From: Sphingomonas sp.
GTDB lineage: Bacteria > Pseudomonadota > Alphaproteobacteria > Sphingomonadales > Sphingomonadaceae
Direction: 5' to 3'
Length of the DNA: 64,000 bases
Assembly: GCF_024508665.1 (NCBI RefSeq)
Contig: NZ_JANINP010000006.1
Span: forward strand, 1,230,001 to 1,294,000
This document shows positions 1 through 7,838 of the stretch, one piece after another. The notes beneath the pieces are model-generated. The model saw only the letters and a list, made by a program, of their open reading frames with translations. It was not told where the DNA came from and did no database searches. How positions within the stretch are numbered: the first letter of the stretch is position 1; each line of letters opens with the position of its first letter. Position numbers and translations under genes: made by a program.

Positions 1-2
1 AG

Positions 3-1073
3 CATTATGGCGATCTGCGCGTTCTGGAACGTGCCTATCCGAGCATGAAGCGCTGGGTCCAGTATATCGATCGCCGCGTCGGGCCGGACCTCATCTGGGC
101 GCGCGACTTCCAGTTCGGCGATTGGCTCGACTATCTCTCCGTAACCCAGAACGAAGCGTTCGGAGCAACCCCGCCGCCTCTGGTCGCAACAGCCTATTAC
201 GCGCGTTCGACCAACATCCTCGCCAGGTCGGCGGTGTTGCTCGGGCGCGACGCGGATGCCGCTCATTATGCGGCGTCATTCGAGCGCATCCGTGAGGCGT
301 TCGTCGCGCGGTTCGTGGGCGAGGATGCGACTGTCCGGGGCAGCTCCGAGCGTGCGCCGTCCCAGGCAGGCTATGTCGTGGCGCTTGACTTCGATCTTCT
401 CCCCGAGGCCTTGCGGCCTCCTGCGGCGGCAAAGCTTGCCGCCGAGGTGCGCGCATCCGGCCATCTGACCACCGGCTTTCTCGGCACGCCGCGTCTGCTC
501 CCGGTGCTCAGTCGGTTCGGCTATAACGACGAGGCGTATGCGCTGCTCGAGCGGCGTGACGTGCCGTCATGGCTATATCCCGTTACCAAAGGGGCGACGA
601 CCATCTGGGAGCGCTGGGATGGGCTCTTGCCGGACGGCTCGCCCAAGCCAGACACCGACATGAACTCGTTCAACCACTATCTCTACGGCTCGGTCGGCGC
701 CTGGCTGTACGAAACGGTCGCGGGGTTGGGGCTCGATCCAGAACGGCCCGGTTACAAGCATATCCGCTTCGCGCCGCAGCCGGGCGGTAGCATTACGAGG
801 GCCAGCGCTCGTCATCTTGGTCCCTATGGACCGATTGCGATAGCATGGGAGCGGTACGACGAGCATTTCTCTTGTAGCGTCGACGTGCCTCCCAACAGCA
901 GTGCGACGCTGCGTTTTCCCTCGGCGGATCCAGCGCGCATCCGCGAGGGCGGCCGGCCGATCGCATCGTCACGAGACATCAGGGCGATCGTGCCGGGCGT
1001 CGATCACGTCCTGATCGAGTTCGGGTCGGGGAGCTTCGCATTCGACAATGAGCCGGGCAACGACCAGCAATGA
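3..1073 (+). CDS. alpha-L-rhamnosidase-like (GH78) C-terminal part, 5' truncated by window edge
   Basis: Frame is open from nt 3 (HYGDLRVLERAYPSMKRWVQYI...); DWLDY..., TTIWERWDG, SFNHYLYGSVGAWLY and GYKHIRFAPQPGG are typical of GH78 catalytic/C-terminal regions. Confidence 0.85.
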   Translation, partial: HYGDLRVLERAYPSMKRWVQYIDRRVGPDLIWARDFQFGDWLDYLSVTQNEAFGATPPPLVATAYYARSTNILARSAVLLGRDADAAHYAASFERIREAFVARFVGEDATVRGSSERAPSQAGYVVALDFDLLPEALRPPAAAKLAAEVRASGHLTTGFLGTPRLLPVLSRFGYNDEAYALLERRDVPSWLYPVTKGATTIWERWDGLLPDGSPKPDTDMNSFNHYLYGSVGAWLYETVAGLGLDPERPGYKHIRFAPQPGGSITRASARHLGPYGPIAIAWERYDEHFSCSVDVPPNSSATLRFPSADPARIREGGRPIASSRDIRAIVPGVDHVLIEFGSGSFAFDNEPGNDQQ

Positions 1074-1287
1074 TGGCCGATGCGCTGCCCAATGCGCCAC
1101 GTTCGTCGCCGGGAGCGACGGCCGAGCGATACGCGTGACGAGGGCGGGTGGCCGCCTCGGTCAAATTTGAAAGGCGTGCCGCCATGCCTATCTTCACCTG
1201 TTCGGCCTTGCCTTGGCTTGCGTGTGTCGTATTTTTTGACGGCAATGATTGATGCGCAATCATTGATGGAGGCGCTTTTCGGCCCGC

Positions 1288-1524
1288 ATGACGATCCGCA
1301 ATCTCGATAACGCACTCAAGGTGCGGCTATGCGTGCGGGCGGCCGTTCATGGCCGCTCGATGGAAGACGAGGCGCGGGATATCCTGCGCTCGGCTCTCGT
1401 GACCGAGGAAAGGGCTCAGGGGCTGATCAGTTCGATCCGAGCGCGGCTCGGGGCCGTGGGCGGCGGAATCGACTTGGCCTTGCCGAAGCGAGAGGCAATG
1501 CGTGAGCCGATCGAGTTTGATTGA
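1288..1524 (+). CDS. FitA-like ribbon-helix-helix antitoxin
   Basis: MTIRNLDNALKVRLCVRAAVHGRSMEDEARDIL is a FitA-type RHH signature; overlaps the start of a PIN gene. Confidence 0.75.
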   Translation: MTIRNLDNALKVRLCVRAAVHGRSMEDEARDILRSALVTEERAQGLISSIRARLGAVGGGIDLALPKREAMREPIEFD

Positions 1525-1950
1525 TGATCGTGCTCGACACCAATGCCCTGTCCGAATTGTTGCGCGTTCGGCCAGATTCGCGGGTAGCCTCTTGGGTCGA
1601 GGCACAACCTGCAGCATCGATGTTCACTACGGCCATCACCGGCGCAGAATTGCGGTTGGGCGTAGCGATATTGCCTGATGGCGCGACGCCAGGCGTTGGA
1701 GAAGGCTATTACCGGCCTTCTGCGGGAGTATCTTGCCGGCCGGGTTCTTGCATTCGACGACGACGCGCCCGATCACTATGCAAACATCGCCGCGGCCAGG
1801 CGCGAAAGCGGACAGTCGATCAGCCAGATCGCCGCGATCGCGCGTTTGCGTGGCGCCCGCCTCGCCACCCGGAAACGTTCGCGACTTCATCGGTTGCGGT
1901 CTTGAGATCGTCGGCCCTTGGCTTGTTTTCCCCGCTTTGGCGCCACAGGT
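1521..1950 (+). pseudogene. FitB/VapC-like PIN toxin, disrupted by two frameshifts
   Basis: MIVLDTNALSELLR...FTTAITGAELRLGVAILPDG (frame 3) continues as RRQALEKAITGLLREYLAGRVLAFDDDAPDHYANIAAARR (frame 1) and NVRDFIGCGLEIVGPW (frame 2). Confidence 0.8.
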
Positions 1951-2242
1951 GGTCAAGAGCCCGTGCTTTGCCTCGACTGTCCGTGTCATCGGGATAATGC
2001 GGTTCTCGCTATCGGCTGATGATGTCGATCTCGAAAGGCGCCGCGGATAACAGGCTCGCGTGGTTGGCCAGAACCCGGCCCGGGCATGGTCCAAAACCCA
2101 ATGTCAGGATCGAGGCGGCGATCGGGGCACTGCCCGGCGCGCCGGGACCGCTCAGCTCGGTGCAGGATGGCTATGAACGTCGCTCGATAGTGCGACATTT
2201 GCCGACATGCGCCGTTCGATTCCATTTAAGGATCGAGCTCCC

Positions 2243-3214
2243 ATGACCGCCATGATTCCCCAACTGACGATGCCCTGGCCGCAGGCTCGCCAGATCGTCG
2301 ATCCGCAAGCCATTCCGAGGCGACCCGATGCGCATCCGGATCAACGGCTCGGGGTCAACGATTTTTGCCTGGTGCAGGATCGCCAATCGCGCTGGCACTG
2401 CATGGGTATACTGAGCGACGAGGGAAACCGGACCTTGTTCCATGCCGTGAGCGATACGCTCCAGGGAGATTATCGCTTTCTCGAACGCATCGGCTCCGGA
2501 GCAGCTGACGACGGGCCGGCAGACATGTGGGCGCCCTTCGTCACCTGGGCTGGACAGGACGAGGCTTTCCTCTTCTACGCGCATCTGCCGCGCCGGGAGG
2601 ACGGATCGGCGCCCGACGTCACCTTGCGCCGCTTGTCGAGTGACGGAAATCTTGCGCGTTGGGCCCCGCATCTTTTCGCAGGCGAGAAGGACAATATCGT
2701 CTTTCGCGAACCGCACGTCCGCGATCCGCAGGTCTTCTGGGACGACGCGTTGGCCTGCTATCTCCTCTATTATGTGATCGGTGACGGCTGGGTCGATCCC
2801 GAAGCCGGTAATGTCGTTCGCGTGCGGACCTCCACCGATCTACGGACGTGGAGCGCGCCGCGGACCGTGCTGGCCCCGCCGCCCGGCTATCGCGCCGCGG
2901 AATCGATCTTCGTCCAGGTTCGCGACGGGCTCTACTACATGTGGGTATGCGGGTTCGATTACGGGCGGATGTCGCTCTACGTCTCCGATAATCCGTTTTG
3001 TTTCGGTGATCCCGTTGACAACAGGATGGTCGAAACGACCGGTCACGCGCCCGAGATCGTAACGATCGACGGCGTGGATTGGATGGCGTGCGTCTCGATT
3101 TCGAGCCAGGCGGGCTTGCCGCCGGCGATGCACGATTTGCCAGGTGTCTGGATCCAGCCATTGGAGTGGCGGCCGATGTCCGACGATGAGACGCAGCGCG
3201 TTTATCGCGGTTGA
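2243..3214 (+). CDS. GH43/GH32-like five-bladed beta-propeller glycosidase
   Basis: NDFCLVQD...WHCMGI, DMWAPFVTW, VRDPQVFWDD..YLLYYV, STDLRTWSAPRTVL; propeller-type blade motifs. Confidence 0.65.
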   Translation: MTAMIPQLTMPWPQARQIVDPQAIPRRPDAHPDQRLGVNDFCLVQDRQSRWHCMGILSDEGNRTLFHAVSDTLQGDYRFLERIGSGAADDGPADMWAPFVTWAGQDEAFLFYAHLPRREDGSAPDVTLRRLSSDGNLARWAPHLFAGEKDNIVFREPHVRDPQVFWDDALACYLLYYVIGDGWVDPEAGNVVRVRTSTDLRTWSAPRTVLAPPPGYRAAESIFVQVRDGLYYMWVCGFDYGRMSLYVSDNPFCFGDPVDNRMVETTGHAPEIVTIDGVDWMACVSISSQAGLPPAMHDLPGVWIQPLEWRPMSDDETQRVYRG

Positions 3215-3334
3215 GCAATTGCCGGCCGGGGCTCGGTCTGGCGGCTTTGGCGCGTCGGTCAGGAGCGCTCGATCGAGCGCCAGGGCAACCATTATTTTGG
3301 CGTGCCGCCGCTACGCATGTGCCTTGTTGACTTA

Positions 3335-3354
3335 TGATATCAATATTGATATCA
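3335..3354. promoter_or_regulatory. Perfect 20-bp palindrome TGATATCAATATTGATATCA, probable TA operator
   Basis: Self-complementary 20-mer directly after TTGACT (3327-3332) and 25 bp upstream of the toxin ATG. Confidence 0.7.
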
Positions 3355-3378
3355 GCCTTGGAAAGGAGCCACATCAAG

Positions 3379-3747
3379 ATGGACAACAAGAAGGTCGAGT
3401 TTCTCGGGTCATCCTATAAGGATCTCCTGAGCATGCCCGAGGAGATAATTGATCAATTCGGTTATGAGCTCGGTCTCGTCCAGAATGACATGACGCCCGA
3501 CGGCGCCAAGCATCTTACCAGGACGTTCGAGAATGGCGTGTGGGAATTGCGGGATAGCTACGACGGTGATGCTTATCGGGCCGTCTACTACCTTAAGCAT
3601 GAGGAGGTCGTTTTCATCCTGCATTGCTTCAAGAAGAAGTCGACAAAGGGTGGAGAGATTCCCGCAGCCGACAAGACCACGATCGATGCACGGCTGGCGG
3701 CGGCCAAGCTCAGGATCGTGCAGATGAAAAAGGATCACGGAAAATGA
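3379..3747 (+). CDS. HigB/Gp49-like RelE-superfamily toxin
   Basis: VEFLGSSYKDLLSMPEE..DQFGYELGLVQ...GVWELRDSYDGDAYRAVYYLKHEEVVFILHCFKKKSTKGGEIP; typical phage Gp49-like toxin. Confidence 0.85.
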   Translation: MDNKKVEFLGSSYKDLLSMPEEIIDQFGYELGLVQNDMTPDGAKHLTRTFENGVWELRDSYDGDAYRAVYYLKHEEVVFILHCFKKKSTKGGEIPAADKTTIDARLAAAKLRIVQMKKDHGK

Positions 3748-4088
3748 CCACCAACATTGGATATACCGTACCTGCTGGCGAGAGCGTTCTCGATCATCTT
3801 GGTCGTAGCCCCTCCTTTGCCGCCAAGGCGAAACTCGCGGTCATCATTACCAAGACCATCCAGGAGCTTGGGTTGACCCAACGTCAAGTGCAGCAACGCA
3901 CCGGCATCCCCCAAGCCAGAATTTCGGAGATCTGTCGGGGAAAGCTGAAGGACATTTCCCGTGAACGTCTGGAGGATTGTCTACAGCAGCTTGGGCATGA
4001 CGTGATCATCACCGTCGCCACAGACCGTCACGACGGCGTCGGTGAACTTCGCGTAGAGCGATCCGATCGTATTCCGGAGCTTGCATAA
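3744..4088 (+). CDS. XRE-family HTH antitoxin (HigA-like)
   Basis: ATGA overlap with toxin; LTQRQVQQRTGIPQARISEICRGKLKDIS HTH. Confidence 0.85.
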   Translation: MTTNIGYTVPAGESVLDHLGRSPSFAAKAKLAVIITKTIQELGLTQRQVQQRTGIPQARISEICRGKLKDISRERLEDCLQQLGHDVIITVATDRHDGVGELRVERSDRIPELA

Positions 4089-4193
4089 GCGAAACCCCCG
4101 CCGAGTTCTTGGTGCGTCAGGATGATCGCCCTGGTACCGGCCGCGAAAACGTGGCCGCTCGGTGGCGCAGGCCAAACTCGATTGAGGCGGCTC

Positions 4194-4520
4194 TTATCCT
4201 GATGGGAAGGACAGCCCGGGCGGGATCGTTGACCATAGGTGCCGTTCCACATCCTGCCTGCCGTGCAGGACGCGCATGATCTCCAATCGGTCGCCGTAGT
4301 CACGGGAATAGATCATGTGCTAACCACTGGAAAGTTTCCAATATTCGGCCCGCTCATCGGCCACCATCCCTTGTCGCTGTCCAGCAGCCACCGCACGGGA
4401 GGCGTTGGGAATTTCATCGGTGTAACGGTCGGCCTGATCCGGTCCCCAATTGTCGGCGCTATAATCCCAGATACCTTCGACATCGGCTTGCGCCGCTGGC
4501 GAAAAGGCGAGGGTCTTCAC
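4194..4520 (-). pseudogene. ParE-like toxin with in-frame TAG
   Basis: MKTLAFSPAAQADVEGIWDYSADNWGPDQADRYTDEI...EYWKLSSG*HMIYSRDYGDRLEIMRVLHGRQDVERHL; homology continues in the same frame past the TAG at 4320-4322. Confidence 0.75.
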
Positions 4521-4755
4521 CTGCCTTCATACCCTGCCCGCTTGCGGGCCTTGAATGCCTCGAAATCAAAGGGGCGGGGTTCTCCGGATTGCTCCCCGGC
4601 GATCAGGGCATCGCGCAACGTCGTCACCTTCGCTTCGAGCTCTTCCAAAAGCCGCAGCCCGGCCCGCACGACATCGCTCGCCGAGCCATAGCGCCCTGCT
4701 CGCTGATGAAGCTGGTGAAGTGATCTCCGATCGTCACCGACGTGCTGCGGGGCAT
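4517..4755 (-). pseudogene. ParD-like antitoxin with frameshift
   Basis: [20 protein letters not shown] in one frame, [53 protein letters not shown] in another. Confidence 0.75.
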
Positions 4756-4909
4756 TGCCACTTTCCATTTTTCGGTACGGCGCAGTGTATGCCAAAAAAG
4801 TATCACTTTGCAGTCGCCTTCCACTTTTCTGTACGTCCTAAAGATGTACCGAGTTGACGAGCTGAATGCGCTGGCGTACATTTTCAATGCGTACAAGAAG
4901 GAGCTTGCG

Positions 4910-5188
4910 ATGCCGCGTGCCACTGTGGAAGACAACAAGCGGATGAGCTTGCGGGTGACGCCGGAGGCGAAGTCGATGCTCGTCCGCGCCGCGGCGCTTC
5001 GCAGCGCGGACCTCACCTCGTTCGTGACGCAAGCTGCACTTCGCGAGGCGGAAACTGTATTGAGGGAAGCCGACAGGATAGAGGTTTCGCAGCGCGATCA
5101 TGCGCGTGTCCTCGCGTTGCTCGAGAATCCTCCGAAGCCGAATGCCAGACTCAAGGCCGCCATCACGGCACTGCCTGACACGCTGTGA
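4910..5188 (+). CDS. DUF1778/TacA-like RHH antitoxin
   Basis: NKRMSLRVTPEAKSMLVRAAALRSADLTSFVTQAALREAETVL; overlaps GNAT gene. Confidence 0.85.
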   Translation: MPRATVEDNKRMSLRVTPEAKSMLVRAAALRSADLTSFVTQAALREAETVLREADRIEVSQRDHARVLALLENPPKPNARLKAAITALPDTL

Positions 5189-5712
5189 CCATCCTGCCTT
5201 GGCGTGAAGAGCCGATCAGCAAGAAGCATGATCGGCAAGCGTTCGACTGTGGCGACCGGGATATGAACGCGTTTCTGCTACGCTATGCGCGCCAGAGTCA
5301 TGAACAAAATGCGTCGAAGACATTCTGCGCGATCGATGCTGCCGTTCCCGGCAAGGTGTTAGGATTCTATACAATCACACCGTCTTGCGTCGCGCATGAA
5401 GATGTTCCGGCGGGAATGGTCAAAGGACTCGCACAGCACGAGGTGCCTTGCTTCAAGCTGGCCCGTATCGCAACCCATCTCGATCTCGCCGGACAGGGGC
5501 TTGGCGGTCAGCTCCTTGTTGCCGCGGCACTGCGTTGTCTGCGTATCGCGGCAGAGGGCGGCGGCGTACTCCTCGTCATTGATGCCAAGAATGAGCGCGC
5601 GGCCAAATGGTACGCAAGCTATGGAGCGGAGCCGTTGCGCGACAAACCTTTGACCCTAGTCATGCCGTTGGCGACTTTCGCCGCCGACCTCAAGGCTAAG
5701 GGGATGCTCTGA
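5185..5712 (+). CDS. GNAT-family acetyltransferase toxin (TacT-like)
   Basis: HDRQAFDCGDRDMNAFLLRYARQSHEQNASKTFCAID..GFYTITP...LARIATHLDLAGQGLGGQLLVAAA; GTG start overlapping antitoxin stop. Confidence 0.9.
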   Translation: MTILPWREEPISKKHDRQAFDCGDRDMNAFLLRYARQSHEQNASKTFCAIDAAVPGKVLGFYTITPSCVAHEDVPAGMVKGLAQHEVPCFKLARIATHLDLAGQGLGGQLLVAAALRCLRIAAEGGGVLLVIDAKNERAAKWYASYGAEPLRDKPLTLVMPLATFAADLKAKGML

Positions 5713-5777
5713 AAGCGTCACCAGCCCTGGCCGGCGCGATCGGTGGAGCCAGCTCTCTCGGTGCGTCTTGACGCCCT

Positions 5778-5990
5778 TCAATACAGAAACGTCGGCCCGG
5801 CCCGTAACGTCACGCTCTGCGCGCCGAGTGTCTGGTCGATAATGCGGATCGCGCCATCGGAGTCATTGGTCTTGAACACGCCTGTTACGATGTGCTCGCC
5901 GAGCTTGCGATCCACGATGTAGATCGAGGCGGAACGGGGCCGGTTGAGTTCGTGGACAACCATGCGGAGCGTGGCGCGTAAAACGACCTC
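5778..5990 (-). pseudogene. FecR C-terminal remnant
   Basis: VVHELNRPRSASIYIVDRKLGEHIVTGVFKTNDSDGAIRIIDQTLGAQSVTLRAGPTFLY aligns to the C-terminus of the FecR at 10776-11810; N-terminal domain absent. Confidence 0.75.
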
Positions 5991-6226
5991 GTTGCCGTTA
6001 GTCGAGATGCAAGCCATGCCGAACCGGGAGTGGCTTGGTTTGGCCCACGCTCGCATGGCGAACGCGCATCCATGCCGCCCGAGGCCGGCCCAAGTTGGTA
6101 TCTCTGGTAAATCGGCGTCTCCGCCTCCTTCTCTCAGCGCCCGCGCGCCGGCCAGTGCGGGAATTCAGTCGCTCAGGCGTTCAAATTCCCGAAAGCCTGC
6201 GCGGGCAGGGATTCGGGGAGCGGCTT

Positions 6227-6736
6227 ATGAACGGCGTCGATGGCGCAGGGCTGTTGGACTGGACCGACATACGCCCGGGCCTTGTCCGCTTCCTGACCAG
6301 GCGCACCGGCTGTCCGGCGGCCGCCGAGGACCTGACCCAGGATCTCTGGCTTCGCCTGCAGCGCTCGAGCGACCGTGTCGCCAATCCGGTCGCCTATCTG
6401 TTCACCGCCGCGGCCAATGCGGCGTTTGACTGGCGCCAACGCGAACTGCGTTCCCATTTGTGCGACGCAATCGAAAGCCACGAGGCAGTCCGCGATGAGG
6501 CGCCGTCACCCGAGCGCATCGCCAGCAGTCGCCAGACGGCTGACCTGCTTACCTCGGCGATCGCCGAGCTGCCGCCCAAATGCCGGACCGCCTTCAGGCT
6601 CTGCCGGATGGAAGGCCTGACCATGCGCGAGGCCGGCAAGCGCATGGGCGTTTCCGAGCGAACGATCGAGAACCACCTCGCCAAGGCAACGGTGCATTGC
6701 CGCAACCGGCTGCTCGATGCGGGCGCCTGGCCCTGA
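6227..6736 (+). CDS. FecI-like ECF sigma factor
   Basis: LVRFLTRRTGCPAAAEDLTQDLWLRLQ...LPPKCRTAFRLCRMEGLTMREAGKRMGVSERTIENHLAKA. Confidence 0.9.
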   Translation: MNGVDGAGLLDWTDIRPGLVRFLTRRTGCPAAAEDLTQDLWLRLQRSSDRVANPVAYLFTAAANAAFDWRQRELRSHLCDAIESHEAVRDEAPSPERIASSRQTADLLTSAIAELPPKCRTAFRLCRMEGLTMREAGKRMGVSERTIENHLAKATVHCRNRLLDAGAWP

Positions 6737-6786
6737 GGGTGCGAGGGTGGCGGGGCAGCGGATATGACCGGCGATCGTTATCGTTT

Positions 6787-7716
6787 ATGACCCGGCCGGT
6801 GGACGATTCCCCGATGCCGGTCAGCGACGCGTTGCTCGAGCAGGCCACGCGTTGGCATGCGCGCCTCGCCGACGCGCCGGACGATGCGGGTCTGCTCCGC
6901 GCTGTCGAAGACTGGAAGGGTGAGCATCCCGATCATGTCGCGGCGTTCCTGGAAGCTGGCAAGCTCTGGGCCTTGCTGGGGCCGGTGCCCCGAACGCGCC
7001 GGCCGCCGTCGCGTCGCGCGATAGGGTTGGGAATGGCGGCGGCCGCCGTCTTAGCGGTATTCCTCGTGCCTGGCTTCGGCCATGCCCTCGAGAATTGGCG
7101 CAGCGACGTCGCGACGCCCGTGGGGCAGGTTCGTACGGTCGATCTGCCCGACGGTAGCCACGTCACCTTGAGCAGCGATACCGCACTTGCGTACGAGGCC
7201 GGGCCCGGAGGGCGCACGGTGCGTATCCTTCGCGGAGAAGCGTTTTTCGCGGTCGAGCATGACGAGGCTCGCCCGTTCCGGGTCGATGCCGGCAATGCCC
7301 AAGTGACCGTGCTCGGGACGCGCTTCGACGTCGACCTCGCCGGCGATCGGACGCGCGTCACGGTCGAAAGCGGCAAGGTGCGTCTGGACGGACCGAGCGG
7401 CCGGGCGTTCCTGTCCGCCGACGAGCAAGGTGTCGCCGATGCGGTGCAAACCGTCAGCAGATCGGTCAACGCCGCCGACGCCACCGCGTGGCGATCGGGA
7501 CGGGCGGTCTTCTTCGACGCACCCTTGACCGAAGTGGCCCGCGTGCTGTCGCGCTATCGTGCCGCCGGCATATACGTCCTGGGCGCGAAATTGCGCGCGC
7601 AACACGTAACCGCCTCGTTCCGGACCGATGACGACCAGGGCATGATCGCGGCGCTCCAGGTCGGTACCCGGGCGCATGTCACGACGCTCCCCGGCGGGAT
7701 CGTCTTGCTGTATTGA
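6787..7716 (+). CDS. FecR-like anti-sigma factor
   Basis: WKGEHPDHVAAFLEAGKLWALLG, TM segment, TVDLPDGSHVTLSSDTALAYE...GEAFFAVEHDEARPFRVDAGNAQVTVLGTRFDV. Confidence 0.9.
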   Translation: MTRPVDDSPMPVSDALLEQATRWHARLADAPDDAGLLRAVEDWKGEHPDHVAAFLEAGKLWALLGPVPRTRRPPSRRAIGLGMAAAAVLAVFLVPGFGHALENWRSDVATPVGQVRTVDLPDGSHVTLSSDTALAYEAGPGGRTVRILRGEAFFAVEHDEARPFRVDAGNAQVTVLGTRFDVDLAGDRTRVTVESGKVRLDGPSGRAFLSADEQGVADAVQTVSRSVNAADATAWRSGRAVFFDAPLTEVARVLSRYRAAGIYVLGAKLRAQHVTASFRTDDDQGMIAALQVGTRAHVTTLPGGIVLLY

Positions 7717-7838
7717 CCTTGGCGGGCATTCGGCCATGCAGGGTCGGAAATATTTCCGGGCGGACTAGGGGACGAGCCGCCTGAATCGAGTCACCCCCAT
7801 GGCGGCCCAACGAATGGCCGTGCCATTTTGAGGGGGTT

